Of a DNA stretch of 64,000 nt, positions 1 through 9,570 are shown piece by piece (position 1 is the stretch's first letter; every line of letters begins with the position of its first letter). The DNA is taken from assembly GCA_015057775.1 (NCBI GenBank), contig SVDT01000001.1, forward strand, positions 1 through 64,000. The letters are read 5' to 3'. The stretch comes from Paenibacillaceae bacterium. GTDB lineage: Bacteria; Bacillota; Clostridia; Lachnospirales; Lachnospiraceae. The notes beneath the pieces are model-generated. The model was not told where the DNA came from and searched no databases. It saw nothing but the letters and a program-made list of their open reading frames with translations. A program made the translations under genes and the position numbers.

Positions 1-324
1 AACTCTGTGAGCACGGTGGAAAAGGGAATGGGTATTGCGGAGCAGACTTCCCGCTCACTGAATGTGGTGAGAGATACCATGGATCAGGTAGTGGATACGG
101 TTAACCGCATCACCCTGGCATCGGAAAAACAGGCAGAGTCAGTGGAGAATGTATCCGGCAGGGTTAATCAGATTGCCGCAGTGGTACAGACCAATTCTGC
201 TACCGCAGAGGAGAGTGCAGCAGCCAGCGAGGAGATGTCCAGTCAGGCGGCATACTTAGAGCAGCTTGTGGAGCGCTTCCACCTGTACTGCGACAGAAAA
301 GAAACGGAAAACGAATCGTTTTAA
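1..324 (+). CDS. Methyl-accepting chemotaxis protein, C-terminal fragment
   Basis: The reading frame is open from the first base, so the gene begins before the window; 107 residues remain. They are an alpha-helical heptad-like stretch rich in Ala, Ser, Glu and Gln, with the segment TNSATAEESAAASEEMSSQA typical of the distal cytoplasmic signalling helix of chemoreceptors (MCPsignal family). This part forms the antiparallel four-helix bundle that contacts CheA and CheW. The sensor domain, membrane segments and HAMP are not visible, so the ligand cannot be told. A good terminator follows directly. Confidence 0.9.
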   Translation, partial: NSVSTVEKGMGIAEQTSRSLNVVRDTMDQVVDTVNRITLASEKQAESVENVSGRVNQIAAVVQTNSATAEESAAASEEMSSQAAYLEQLVERFHLYCDRKETENESF

Positions 325-331
325 TAGAATG

Positions 332-368
332 GACCCTGGTTGGTGAAAACCTTCCAGGGTCTGTTTTT
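332..368 (+). terminator. Rho-independent terminator after the chemoreceptor
   Basis: An 8-bp stem GACCCTGG/CCAGGGTC (332-339 and 354-361) is followed by TGTTTTTTA. It lies between the convergent chemoreceptor and ZIP genes. Confidence 0.85.
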
Positions 369-1174
369 TAGCCTAAAGAAACGTCCAGAATCATCATAAC
401 AAGAAATCCAGCCATAACGCCCAGCGTTCCTACATTAGAATGCTCGCCTAAGTGAGCCTCCGGAATCAGCTCTTCTACTACAACATACATCATGGCTCCT
501 GCGGCAAAAGACAATAGCCATGGCATTAGTGGTGCAATGCTTCCAGCAACAATAACGGTAAGAATCCCAAAAACAGGTTCCACGATTCCGGACAAACTTC
601 CTTTTATAAATGCCTTTTTTGCAGACAGCCCTTCCTGTCTCAGGGGAAGGGAGATGGCAGCACCTTCTGGAAAGTTCTGAATACCAATTCCTATGGCAAG
701 AGCCATGGCTGAGGTATAAAGCGCAGGATCACCTCCGTGCTGCGCTGCAAGAGCAAAGGCCAGACCGACTGCCATACCTTCCGGAATGTTATGAAGTGTA
801 ACAGCCATGACTAACAGTGTGGTTCGTTTCCAGGAAGACGAAACGCCTTCCGCTTTATTCACTCCGGGACTGCTCATATCTGGATGAAGATGAGGCAGAT
901 AGGAATCCAGTACAATTAAAAACAGTACGCCCAGTAAAAATCCACCGGCAGCAGGAATCCAGCCAATACCGCCCTTTGCTTCCGCCTCTTCTATGGCAGG
1001 TATGAGCAAAGACCAGACAGATGCTGCAATCATAACGCCTGCCGCAAATCCAAGAAAGACTCTCTGGACTGATTGGTTTACTTCCTTACGGAAGAAAAAT
1101 ACAACCGAAGCTCCCAGTGTTGTCATCAAAAATGTAAAGCCGGTTCCTCCGGCAGCCCATAATATTGGTGTCAT
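368..1174 (-). CDS. ZIP family divalent metal transporter
   Basis: This 268-residue protein has about eight hydrophobic segments and the two ZIP signatures HNIPEGMAVG and NFPEGAA, whose His and Glu residues form the binuclear metal site in the membrane. Family members move Zn2+, Fe2+ or Mn2+ into the cytoplasm. The length fits the bacterial ZupT/GufA branch. A His-containing loop (residues about 90-105, PHLHPD) lies between membrane segments. The start has an ideal AAGGAGG site. The gene stands alone. A palindrome between its putative -10 box and the ribosome site suggests metal-dependent repression. Substrate is not resolvable from sequence. Confidence 0.9.
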   Translation of the reverse strand: MTPILWAAGGTGFTFLMTTLGASVVFFFRKEVNQSVQRVFLGFAAGVMIAASVWSLLIPAIEEAEAKGGIGWIPAAGGFLLGVLFLIVLDSYLPHLHPDMSSPGVNKAEGVSSSWKRTTLLVMAVTLHNIPEGMAVGLAFALAAQHGGDPALYTSAMALAIGIGIQNFPEGAAISLPLRQEGLSAKKAFIKGSLSGIVEPVFGILTVIVAGSIAPLMPWLLSFAAGAMMYVVVEELIPEAHLGEHSNVGTLGVMAGFLVMMILDVSLG

Positions 1175-1200
1175 AAAATTCCTCCTTTCTATCAGAAAAA

Positions 1201-1239
1201 GTTAGCAAATGCTAACCTGCATTTCTTACATTTACTATA
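1201..1239 (-). promoter_or_regulatory. Promoter and palindromic operator of the ZIP gene
   Basis: On the minus strand a TATAGT -10 box (plus-strand 1234-1239) is followed by the palindrome GTTAGCATTTGCTAAC (1201-1216; 7-bp arms, 2-bp centre), placed where a repressor would block early elongation. TTAGC/GCTAA arms resemble DtxR-type metalloregulator boxes; this is inference. Confidence 0.45.
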
Positions 1240-1340
1240 CCATAACCCATTAAATGTGGCAATGAAATAAATTCCCTTTCCATTTACGACAAAATTGTGT
1301 TAAAATAGACCTGATTTTACATACGAAAGGAAATTGATTA

Positions 1341-2873
1341 ATGAACATAGATAAAGACTGGAACAGACGTTTTGCAGGGCCGGTTTTACTGGCCGCAGTG
1401 ACTGCAGCCTGCCTGTCTGCATGCAATAGTGAGAGTGGAATTAACAAGGGAACAGGGGCTGCTACACCTTCCGTAGCTACCGTCTCTGAAGCAAAGAAAG
1501 AGCAGTCAGTTAACATTCTGACACCGGGAGGATTATTGCTTCCAGATATTGATAACGTTCCGGTGCTGAAGGACAATCCTATACCGGAGTTTTTGAGAAA
1601 TGGTGTGGAGCATCCGGTAGTGGCCAGCCTTCAGGAACGTCTGATGAATCTTGGATTTATGGATAACGATGAACCTACCAAATATTTCGGAAACGTGACA
1701 GAGGCAGCAATAAAGACTTACCAAAGACAAAACGGACTGGTTCAGGATGGAATAGTGGGACCGGAAACCTTAAATTCAATTATGTCTCCTTCAGCAAAAT
1801 ATTACGCGGTTGCCAAAGGGGTTCAGGGAGATGATATCACAAGGATTCAGAACCGTCTTTATGAACTGGGATATCTTGCTAATGCAGGACAGGTTTCGGG
1901 AACCTTCGGTGATGAGACGGAAGTAGCAGTTCAGAAACTTCAGGAGGTCAACGGTCTTAATGTAGATGGTAAGGTTGGACGCCAGACGATCAACCTGCTC
2001 TACAGTGAAGAGATCCGTCCCAATTATCTGACCTATGGAGAAAAGAGTGACGTAGTGCTTGCCTCCCAGCAGCGCTTAAAGGAACTAGGCTATTTGATGA
2101 CCGAACCGGATGGTGCCTATGGAAATGATACAGTAACTGCTGTGAAGCAGTTCCAGTCACGCAATGACCTTGTTGTAGATGGTTACCTGGGACCCTCGAC
2201 CAGAGTTGCGTTAAACAGCTCAGAGGCACAGCCCAATGGTATGGGACTTGGAGAACAGGGGGATTCTGTAACTAAAATTCAACAGCTCTTAAATAAATAC
2301 GGATATCTGGCAAAAGGCAACATAACCGGCTATTACGGGGAAGCAACAGAAAAAGCCGTAAAAGAATTCCAAAGCAGAAACGGCCTTTCATCCGATGGTG
2401 CTGTAGGTCAGATGACCTTAAGTAAATTATCCGGAAGCGGCGTAAAATCTGCCGGAAGTTCCGGCGGATCAGGCGGTAATACGGTCAAGGGAGGAACTGT
2501 AAAGGGAGGTTCTGGCGTTAGCGGACTCCTTTCCATTGCAAGATCCAAGCTGGGCAGCCCTTATGTGTGGGGTGCAAAAGGATCAGGTTCTTTTGACTGT
2601 TCCGGTTTTGTATACTGGTCTTTAAATCAGGCTGGTGTCCGTCAGAGTTATATTACCTCTTCTGGTTGGAGGAGCGTTGGAAAATATACGAAGATATCAA
2701 GCTTTGGCAGTCTGCAGGCAGGAGATATTATCGTTGTTAGCGGTCATGTGGGAATCGTGGCAGGCGGCGGAAAAGTAATTGATGCTTCTTCCAGTAACGG
2801 ACGTGTGGTAGAACGGTCTTTAAGCTCCTGGTGGAGCAACAACTTTATCTGCGGCTGGCGTATATTTGGATAG
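1341..2873 (+). CDS. Secreted lipoprotein with four peptidoglycan-binding domains and an NlpC/P60 peptidase
   Basis: The 510-residue product has a signal peptide ending in a lipobox-like LSAC (near residue 28). Four PG_binding_1 repeats follow (about residues 85-150, 155-222, 228-295, 300-370), each with the pattern LGY...YG..T..AV..FQ..NGL..DG..G..T. A Gly/Ser linker leads to an NlpC/P60 domain (about 395-510) with the catalytic Cys in FDCSGF (about residue 420) and His in GHVGIV. Such proteins cleave gamma-D-Glu-diaminopimelate stem-peptide bonds in the cell wall. The next gene starts 15 bases downstream, so the two are probably cotranscribed. A spore-cortex role is possible but not shown. 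Confidence 0.9.
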   Translation: MNIDKDWNRRFAGPVLLAAVTAACLSACNSESGINKGTGAATPSVATVSEAKKEQSVNILTPGGLLLPDIDNVPVLKDNPIPEFLRNGVEHPVVASLQERLMNLGFMDNDEPTKYFGNVTEAAIKTYQRQNGLVQDGIVGPETLNSIMSPSAKYYAVAKGVQGDDITRIQNRLYELGYLANAGQVSGTFGDETEVAVQKLQEVNGLNVDGKVGRQTINLLYSEEIRPNYLTYGEKSDVVLASQQRLKELGYLMTEPDGAYGNDTVTAVKQFQSRNDLVVDGYLGPSTRVALNSSEAQPNGMGLGEQGDSVTKIQQLLNKYGYLAKGNITGYYGEATEKAVKEFQSRNGLSSDGAVGQMTLSKLSGSGVKSAGSSGGSGGNTVKGGTVKGGSGVSGLLSIARSKLGSPYVWGAKGSGSFDCSGFVYWSLNQAGVRQSYITSSGWRSVGKYTKISSFGSLQAGDIIVVSGHVGIVAGGGKVIDASSSNGRVVERSLSSWWSNNFICGWRIFG

Positions 2874-2888
2874 GAACGGTTTAGAATA

Positions 2889-4250
2889 ATGGGTATGAAA
2901 AAACAGAGAAAAGAAATTAACATGATTACGGATCATCCGGGAAGGTCGCTTCTCCTTTTTGCACTTCCCATGATCCTTGGTAATTTATTTCAGCAGTTTT
3001 ATAATATTATTGATTCTGTTGTGGTAGGACGTTTTGTTGGGGAAGAAGCCCTTGCTTCCGTGGGGGCATCTTTCTCTATTACCAATGTATTTATTGCCAT
3101 AGCGGTAGGCGGAGGAATCGGAAGTTCCGTCGTGGTATCACAGTTTCTTGGAGCAAAGCAGACAGGGAATATGAAGACAGCCATTTCCACAACGCTGATT
3201 AATTTCCTGACGATTGGTGTGATTCTGGGCGGTCTTGGTCTGGCATTTAATGACCGTATTTTATTACTTATGAATACACCTTCCAATGTTTTTGAACAGG
3301 CAGCGGTATATTTAAGTATTTATTTTATTGGTCTGCCATTTCTGTTTATGTATAACGTGCAGGCAGCGGTGTTTCAATCTCTGGGAGACTCTAAAACACC
3401 GCTGTATCTTCTGCTTTTTTCTTCGTTGTTAAATATTGTGCTGGACCTGGTGTTTGTGACACAGTTCCATAAAGGAGTATCTGGTGTCGCAGTAGCTACT
3501 TTAATTGCACAGGGACTGTCCGCTGTTTTGTCATTTTTCATTCTGATCAGGCGGCTTAAATCTTATGAAACCACAGAATTATTCCATATATATGACTGGA
3601 AGATGACAGCCCACATGATGCGGGTAGCCATTCCTTCCACGCTTCAGCAGTCCATTGTACACATTGGGATGTTATTGGTACAGTCGGTTGTCAATGGATT
3701 TGGATCTGCGGTTATGGCAGGATTTGCAGCAGGAACCAGGATTGAATCCATCTGCATTGTACCAATGCTGGCTCTCGGAAATGCCATGTCTACGTATACC
3801 GCTCAGAATATGGGAGCTAAAAAAACAGAACGTATTAAGAAGGGCTATGGTGTCTGTTGCATGATGGCAGCAGTATTCGCAGTAATTATCTGCATCATAA
3901 TGGAGGGCTTTGGAGAAATATTTATCAGAAGCTTTCTAGATGAAAGCAGTGCAAGTGAAGCGTTTATCACTGGAATCAGCTATGTTCATTTCATATCGTT
4001 CTTTTATATCTTTATTGGGTTAAAGGCAATAACAGACGGGCTTTTAAGAGGTGCAGGAGATGTAGTGGTGTTTACGGCCGCCAATCTGGTGAATCTGGCT
4101 ATCCGTGTATCGGGAGCGGCTTTGCTGGCGCCTGTAATCGGGGTCCAGGCCGTATGGTTCGCAGTACCCATCGGCTGGACCGCTAATTACATCATCTCAC
4201 TGATCCGTTATCTCACCGGAAAGTGGGAGCGAATTCACCTTATTTCTTAA
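2889..4250 (+). CDS. MATE family multidrug/Na+ (H+) antiporter
   Basis: The 453-residue protein has about twelve hydrophobic segments in two homologous halves and the MATE N-terminal pattern LLLFALPMILGNLFQQFYN followed by DSVVVGRFVG. The family exports cationic drugs or metabolites using Na+ or H+. The ATG at 2889 has only a weak ribosome site; the ATG at 2922 after AGAGAAAAG gives a more usual N-terminus and is a real alternative. It overlaps the 3' end of the convergent histidine-kinase gene by 11 bases. Confidence 0.88.
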   Translation: MGMKKQRKEINMITDHPGRSLLLFALPMILGNLFQQFYNIIDSVVVGRFVGEEALASVGASFSITNVFIAIAVGGGIGSSVVVSQFLGAKQTGNMKTAISTTLINFLTIGVILGGLGLAFNDRILLLMNTPSNVFEQAAVYLSIYFIGLPFLFMYNVQAAVFQSLGDSKTPLYLLLFSSLLNIVLDLVFVTQFHKGVSGVAVATLIAQGLSAVLSFFILIRRLKSYETTELFHIYDWKMTAHMMRVAIPSTLQQSIVHIGMLLVQSVVNGFGSAVMAGFAAGTRIESICIVPMLALGNAMSTYTAQNMGAKKTERIKKGYGVCCMMAAVFAVIICIIMEGFGEIFIRSFLDESSASEAFITGISYVHFISFFYIFIGLKAITDGLLRGAGDVVVFTAANLVNLAIRVSGAALLAPVIGVQAVWFAVPIGWTANYIISLIRYLTGKWERIHLIS

Positions 4251-6510
4251 GGGGAAATGCAACAGTTGCTTTAAACAAATCTCCGTCAATATAAAGCTGA
4301 AACTGCCCTCCCTGAAGTTCTGTCAGGCTCTTCGCAATGGAGATTCCAAGACCGCTTCCTTCGGTAGTTCTTGCAACATCACCGCGGACGAACCGTTCCG
4401 TCAGTTCGTCCGCCCGGATGTTTAACGGGTTTTCAGAAATATTTTTTATGGTAAATAAGATCTTCTCTTCTTCTTTCGTAATGTCTACATAAACACGACT
4501 GTGTTCCATTGCATATTTAAACGCATTGTTGTAAAGGTTTTCAAGGACTCTCCATAGGTACCGTCCGTCTGCCTCAATCAACATAGCATCATCTGGAAGC
4601 GTAGACACCAGTTCTAAATGCCTCAGTGCAAACTTTTCTTCAAATTCCCCGTTTGTCTGGTAGATCAGTTCAACAAAATCAATACTTGTCATATCTAATT
4701 TCAGGTTACCGGAGCTTGCTTTGGAAGCCTCCACCAGATCTTCCGTCAATGTCTTCAACCGCTGGGATTTCTGTTCCAAAACCTCAAGATAACCCTGAAT
4801 TCGAGGATCCTGAATTTTCTCCCTTTTAATTAAATCCACATAATTGATGATCGACGTAAGGGGAGTTTTTATGTCGTGGGAAACGTTAGTGATCAGATCA
4901 GCTTTCAGCCGCTCACTGCGGACCTTTTCCTGCAGCGCAGTTTCAAGTCCTGTGCTGATATGATTGATATTTTCTGCCAGCTCCCGTTCTTTTCCATAAA
5001 ATTGTTTGGTATCAATTTTATATGTGGTATTCCCGTTGGAGATGTTTATCAGCGCCTGATTGATCTGATCCGTCTGCCAGGCATTTTTATACATCTGGTG
5101 AAATACCCACAGATCCAGAAGAATAAACAGCATGGCTACCGCTCCCATAAGAATCCGGGATTCTAAATCGTTATAGGTAAAGAGTAAAAATGAAAAAGCC
5201 ATAATCATCACAACATTAAAAATCAGAAACAGCGAATAGGTTATCATAATTCTGGTTGTAAAACGGTGATGCTTAAAATAGAGTAAAAGGGTTCTTAACC
5301 CTTTATTTAGCAGGCTGTTTTTCCATAAAACTCCGGTCTTATACTGTTTTAAGAGGTTTAATAGTGCAGAAACTCCTGTCACATATAAGATGAGAACTTT
5401 TAAAACCAGCTCCCCATAGTACCAAACCTCAGTGGAAAGGAACAGATGGATAATCTTAAAGAATATAAGCTGTGAAGCCAGCAATGCAATCCCACAAGCT
5501 GCCAGATATAAGATCACACTGATCTCAGCAGGAAGCCCATCCATTCTCTGCACGAGAGGTGAAGGACTTTGTTCTTCCGGAGTACCGGCAAGTAGAATCA
5601 ACATGTAAAGTGTTGCGGCGCATCCTAAGATTCCAAGAGCAAGACAGATCATACCAACGATGAAAAACAGGCGCATCTGATCGAAGGATTCAGCTGCCTG
5701 AAAGTAGGCGTCTTTGTAAGGATAGGATGTATTAACAGCCACTGACATATGATAATTCCCATTGTTATAGGGATTCATCTTTTCAAGCTCAGGCGAAACG
5801 TTCTTTGGAACAGATGTTAAGTTGGAGTCTACATAGAGCGCCTCACCTGTCACGTATAAATATTTGCCCAGGGATTTAAACTCATCGACGGTTTTACCTG
5901 GGAAATTGGTATAGAGTTTATAATCCTTGTCTGTATTCTGATACTGGATTTCAAACTTTAAGTTCCCTGGATTTTGGATAAACCGGTAATAGAACCGGTA
6001 ATAGTTTCCCAAATGAGAGAGAACCTCATAGGAGAGCTGATCGATGGACTGAAAAGAGTCACCTGGTTCTGCGGCCTTAAAGTCAGGTTCATAGGCCCGG
6101 TAAACGACCTGATAATTTAGATCTTCACCTGTATTATTATTAGGGTGACCTCCACTTACTTTAAACTGTTCATTTAAATAATAACCCTTTGACTTGGCAT
6201 GGCGGATCATCTCATCCAATGTGAAATCTTTCGTAGTTCCCGGCCCATCAGCAACCCGAATAATAAACTTGGAATAATCCAGTTTTCCGTTGGTCTCAAA
6301 TACTTCCTTATACTTTACATAATTAAAAATATCATCAATATCGGATTTTAACTGGCCTGCAAACTCGGGGGTATCTTCATAACTTTCGTTTGCAATCCAT
6401 CCGATGCCTTCTCCATAATGGGTGTTATTGTACATGACAGAGACACCGATCACTACAAGAAGGGCGAACAGGAGATGGGCCAGAATGGCCTTTTCTTTTC
6501 TTTTTTTCAT
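4240..6510 (-). CDS. Membrane sensor histidine kinase with a large extracellular domain
   Basis: The 756-residue protein has one membrane segment at residues 10-27, then about 250 extracellular residues with no domain I recognise, then several membrane segments (about 280-475). A cytoplasmic kinase follows. The phospho-acceptor motif is NVSHDIKTPLTS (His near 547), the N box NLYNNAFKYA is near 661, and the G box GSGLGISIAKSL is near 722. It is expected to phosphorylate the response regulator encoded 8 bases upstream. The multi-pass region is larger than in usual two-segment kinases. The signal is unknown. Confidence 0.92.
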   Translation of the reverse strand: MKKRKEKAILAHLLFALLVVIGVSVMYNNTHYGEGIGWIANESYEDTPEFAGQLKSDIDDIFNYVKYKEVFETNGKLDYSKFIIRVADGPGTTKDFTLDEMIRHAKSKGYYLNEQFKVSGGHPNNNTGEDLNYQVVYRAYEPDFKAAEPGDSFQSIDQLSYEVLSHLGNYYRFYYRFIQNPGNLKFEIQYQNTDKDYKLYTNFPGKTVDEFKSLGKYLYVTGEALYVDSNLTSVPKNVSPELEKMNPYNNGNYHMSVAVNTSYPYKDAYFQAAESFDQMRLFFIVGMICLALGILGCAATLYMLILLAGTPEEQSPSPLVQRMDGLPAEISVILYLAACGIALLASQLIFFKIIHLFLSTEVWYYGELVLKVLILYVTGVSALLNLLKQYKTGVLWKNSLLNKGLRTLLLYFKHHRFTTRIMITYSLFLIFNVVMIMAFSFLLFTYNDLESRILMGAVAMLFILLDLWVFHQMYKNAWQTDQINQALINISNGNTTYKIDTKQFYGKERELAENINHISTGLETALQEKVRSERLKADLITNVSHDIKTPLTSIINYVDLIKREKIQDPRIQGYLEVLEQKSQRLKTLTEDLVEASKASSGNLKLDMTSIDFVELIYQTNGEFEEKFALRHLELVSTLPDDAMLIEADGRYLWRVLENLYNNAFKYAMEHSRVYVDITKEEEKILFTIKNISENPLNIRADELTERFVRGDVARTTEGSGLGISIAKSLTELQGGQFQLYIDGDLFKATVAFPLKK

Positions 6511-6518
6511 AGCGGCTC

Positions 6519-7214
6519 CTATTGCTTTTCGATCTTATACCCAACGCCCCAGACCACTTTTAAATATCGCGGCTCTCTGGGATTGATCTCGATTTTTTCC
6601 CGGATATGGCGGATATGAACAGCAACTGTGTTATCGGCGCCAATTGCCTCCTCATTCCAGATCTGCTCATAGATTTCATCAATGGAGAAGACCTTTCCTT
6701 CGTTTTTTACAAGAAGTAAAAGGATGTTATATTCAATAGGAGTCAGCTTAATGATTTCATCATCAACTGTAACTTCCTTATTATCATCATTAATGGCAAG
6801 TCCACCGCATTTATAAATCTGTCCGGCAGGCTGCTGATTCATATTTCCAAGCTGGGTATAGCGGCGCATCTGCGATTTGACTCTTGCCACAAGTTCCAGT
6901 GGGTTAAATGGCTTGGTAATGTAGTCATCAGCCCCGATATTTAAACCGAGGATCTTATCGGTGTCCTCCGATTTGGCTGAAAGAATGATGATAGGGATGC
7001 TGCTTGTCTCCCGTACTTTTAAGGTGGTGCGGATTCCGTCAAGGCCGGGCATCATTACGTCCAGTATCATGAGATCCACTTCATTTTCTTCCAATAGTTC
7101 CAGGGCTTCAAAGCCATCGTAGGCTTTTATTACATGGAAGCCTTCTCCGGTCAGATATATATCAATCGCTTCAACAATTTGCTTGTCATCGTCACATACT
7201 AAGATATTTTGCAT
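6519..7214 (-). CDS. OmpR/PhoB-type response regulator
   Basis: The 231-residue protein has a receiver domain with the acidic pocket CDDD (8-10), the phospho-accepting Asp52 in ILDVMMPG and the conserved Lys in TKPFNPLE. A winged-helix trans_reg_C DNA-binding domain follows (about 135-231; ending WGVGYKIEKQ). I chose the ATG at 7214 because AAGGAGG precedes it at ideal spacing; an upstream extension to 7265 lacks this. It forms an operon with the downstream histidine kinase. The target genes are not evident. Confidence 0.93.
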   Translation of the reverse strand: MQNILVCDDDKQIVEAIDIYLTGEGFHVIKAYDGFEALELLEENEVDLMILDVMMPGLDGIRTTLKVRETSSIPIIILSAKSEDTDKILGLNIGADDYITKPFNPLELVARVKSQMRRYTQLGNMNQQPAGQIYKCGGLAINDDNKEVTVDDEIIKLTPIEYNILLLLVKNEGKVFSIDEIYEQIWNEEAIGADNTVAVHIRHIREKIEINPREPRYLKVVWGVGYKIEKQ

Positions 7215-7363
7215 TTGATAACCTCCTTTTTTCAATATTATACAACGAAGGCAGTAAAAAAGCACATTACATTTTTATGAAGAGAAGGAAAATGAAGCAG
7301 TTTCTAGCATGTTTCCAGCTGATTTTTCATATGCTTTACCAATTCAGATAAAAGGGTGCTGCT

Positions 7364-8509
7364 ATGAACATATATGTAGTACAGCCGGGTGACAGTGTAG
7401 ATTCCATTGCCGCGTCCCAGAACGTTCCGGTAGAAGCTTTGACATATGACAATCAGATTTATCCTCCATACCGCCTGGCAGTCGGTCAGGCACTTTATAT
7501 CAGGGGTGACAGTCCTCCCGAAGACAGGATTCCACTTTATGTGTTTGGCTATGCATATCCCTTCATTAATCCGGATAATCTGGATGAAACTCTTCCATTT
7601 CTAACAGATCTTTACGTTTTTTCTTATGGATTTACGTTAGAGGGAGATTTAGTTCCACCTCAGAGCCCGGATGACTGGATGATCGATCGTGCACTGGAAG
7701 CCGGAGTGCGCCCGGTTCTGACTTTAACGCCCTTTGGACCAGATGGCCGGTTTAATAATAATCTTGTGACAAACCTGGTACACAACCCACAGATTCAGCA
7801 GCGTCTGATATGGAATCTTGGTAAGATCATGCAGGAGAAACGGTTTGGCGGTCTGGATATTGACTTTGAGTACATTATGGCAGATGACCGTCAGGCTTAT
7901 GCGGACTTTGTAAAGCGGATCACCCAGATTATGAATCAGTTTGGCTATCAGGTAACGGTAGCACTTGCCCCCAAGACATCGGCCGATCAGAGTGGGCTGT
8001 TATATGAGGGCGTGGATTACAGGCTTCTGGGGGAAGCAGCAAACAGGGTGTTGCTTATGACTTATGAGTGGGGATATACATACGGCCCACCCATGGCGGT
8101 AGCACCAATTAACATGGTTAGAAAAGTGGTAGACTACGCAATAACAGAAATTCCATTATATAAGATCAGTCTGGGAATCCCGAATTACGGATATGACTGG
8201 CCGCTCCCATACGAAAGGGGAGTCACCAGAGCAGAAACCGTAAGCAATTTGGAAGCGGTTCAGATTGCAATTGAAAATGGTGCGGAAATTCAGTTTGATG
8301 AAGAGGCCATGTCACCATTTTTCCGTTATTGGAAATATGGAGTTGAACACGAAGTCTGGTTTGAAGATGTGAGGAGTTATAAGGCTAAATTTGATCTTAT
8401 AAAAGAATATGGATTAACGGGAGCGGGATATTGGCAGATTATGCAGTTCTTCCGGGCTAACTGGCTGGTGTTGAGTCAGATGTTTGTGGCAAGGAAGGTT
8501 GGGGATTAG
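7364..8509 (+). CDS. LysM domain plus glycoside hydrolase family 18 protein (YaaH/SleL-like)
   Basis: One LysM module (residues 1-48, opening IYVVQPGDSVDSIA) precedes a GH18 catalytic domain with the DxxDxDxE-type motif FGGLDIDFEYI (proposed acid/base Glu near 169) and a late YWQI strand. The 381-residue layout matches spore-associated N-acetylglucosaminidases such as YaaH and SleL that degrade cortex fragments during germination. There is no signal peptide, consistent with deposition on the spore from the mother cell. It is monocistronic, with a terminator downstream. Spore function is inferred from family. Confidence 0.85.
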   Translation: MNIYVVQPGDSVDSIAASQNVPVEALTYDNQIYPPYRLAVGQALYIRGDSPPEDRIPLYVFGYAYPFINPDNLDETLPFLTDLYVFSYGFTLEGDLVPPQSPDDWMIDRALEAGVRPVLTLTPFGPDGRFNNNLVTNLVHNPQIQQRLIWNLGKIMQEKRFGGLDIDFEYIMADDRQAYADFVKRITQIMNQFGYQVTVALAPKTSADQSGLLYEGVDYRLLGEAANRVLLMTYEWGYTYGPPMAVAPINMVRKVVDYAITEIPLYKISLGIPNYGYDWPLPYERGVTRAETVSNLEAVQIAIENGAEIQFDEEAMSPFFRYWKYGVEHEVWFEDVRSYKAKFDLIKEYGLTGAGYWQIMQFFRANWLVLSQMFVARKVGD

Positions 8510-8517
8510 CTAGAGTG

Positions 8518-8569
8518 AATGCAGGGTGAGGGAATGGTAATTCTTCCGTTATCCTGCATTTTTATTTTT
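8518..8569 (+). terminator. Terminator after the LysM-GH18 gene
   Basis: Arms AATGCAGG (8518-8525) and CCTGCATT (8553-8560) enclose a second weaker stem and are followed by a T-rich tail. Confidence 0.8.
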
Positions 8570-8629
8570 GTTTATACAAATGAGTGTGCAGCTGATTGAT
8601 AATGGTAAAAAAATTGCCTATTTCATGAA

Positions 8630-8645
8630 CTTATGCTATAGTATA
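8630..8645 (+). promoter_or_regulatory. Extended -10 promoter of the AraC-type gene
   Basis: CTTATGCTATA (8630-8640) gives an extended -10 (TGCTATAGT) without a good -35 box. The same 11-base string recurs at 9571-9581 before the binding-protein gene, suggesting shared control. Confidence 0.5.
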
Positions 8646-8707
8646 CTATGCGGTTAGCAGAAACTAACTTAACAGCTGTAATGTTTTATATTAAAGAGGA
8701 AAGACAA

Positions 8708-9538
8708 ATGAATCAAAACAATTTAGTGTTGAAATATGCAAAAGCAAATTTAGAAATGGACGAAGCATTCCATATATGCGTTCCTCCCGGCAGCAGGGTA
8801 GATGCTGTGACCACCATGCAGGGGGTCTGCGGATTTGTAATTCCCATTCATGGCAAGGCTTTATTTAAGGTGTGTAATGAAAACTATGAACTGAAAAGAG
8901 GAACCATTCTCCATGCAGGCCCGGATATGAACTTAAGTAAGGAAGTAATTGGAGAGGAAGAGTGGGAGTTCATATTGCTTCATTACCGGGTGTTACAAGA
9001 GGAAGAAAGGATAGATTCTCTTTTAAATATGCATTATATAATAAATCTATTTCCCAGTCAGAGTGAGGAAATCATGAAAATTACAGATTATATTATGGAC
9101 CAGCAGAAGCAATATGGTACCAAATATCTATTATCCACGAAAATTTTATTATACGAGCTGATTGAAAAACTCTTTGCCTTTTCCGAAGAGAGTCTGGCAA
9201 AAAAGCCAAAGGATTGGATTGAGGAGGTGCTATTATACATCCATGAACATTTGGAAGATAATTTATCTGTATCTGAGATTGCAGAACACTTTAAAATGGG
9301 TGGGAAGCAATTTTCCTATTCCTTTCAGAAAAAGACAGGACTCCCACCAAAGAGATATATTATGCAAATCCAGCTCAAAAAAGCCAAAGAGCTTTTGTCA
9401 GAAAGCAGTTTAAGCATTGCAGAGGTTTCCAGACGGATTGGCTATGAGGATGCACTTCATTTTAGTCGAATGTTCAAGCGGAGCACAGGCATAGCACCCA
9501 GTGCGTTTCATCGCCATTTTGGAAAAAATCCATATTAA
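8708..9538 (+). CDS. AraC family transcriptional regulator of the nitrogenase-like/transport locus
   Basis: The 276-residue protein has an N-terminal cupin-like sensor half (about 1-150) and a C-terminal double helix-turn-helix (about 176-276; VSEIAEHFKMG and IAEVSRRIGYED...FSRMFKRSTGIAPSAF). I chose ATG 8708 because AAAGAGGAAAG precedes it; the upstream in-frame ATGs lack a ribosome site. It is the first gene of the locus, codirectional with the binding-protein gene 84 bases downstream. By analogy with Btr-like AraC regulators of chelate uptake it may sense the imported ligand; that is inference. Confidence 0.88.
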   Translation: MNQNNLVLKYAKANLEMDEAFHICVPPGSRVDAVTTMQGVCGFVIPIHGKALFKVCNENYELKRGTILHAGPDMNLSKEVIGEEEWEFILLHYRVLQEEERIDSLLNMHYIINLFPSQSEEIMKITDYIMDQQKQYGTKYLLSTKILLYELIEKLFAFSEESLAKKPKDWIEEVLLYIHEHLEDNLSVSEIAEHFKMGGKQFSYSFQKKTGLPPKRYIMQIQLKKAKELLSESSLSIAEVSRRIGYEDALHFSRMFKRSTGIAPSAFHRHFGKNPY

Positions 9539-9555
9539 TTTTGGAAAAAGTCCAT
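9517..9555 (+). promoter_or_regulatory. Tandem direct-repeat operator, probable AraC-type binding site
   Basis: TTTTGGAAAAAATCCAT (9517-9533) is repeated as TTTTGGAAAAAGTCCAT (9539-9555), 16 of 17 identical with a 22-bp period (two helical turns). It covers the araC stop codon and sits upstream of the 9571-9583 promoter. Each copy also contains a small palindrome TGGA-N5/6-TCCA. Confidence 0.6.
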
Positions 9556-9570
9556 TCATTTTCCCATTTT

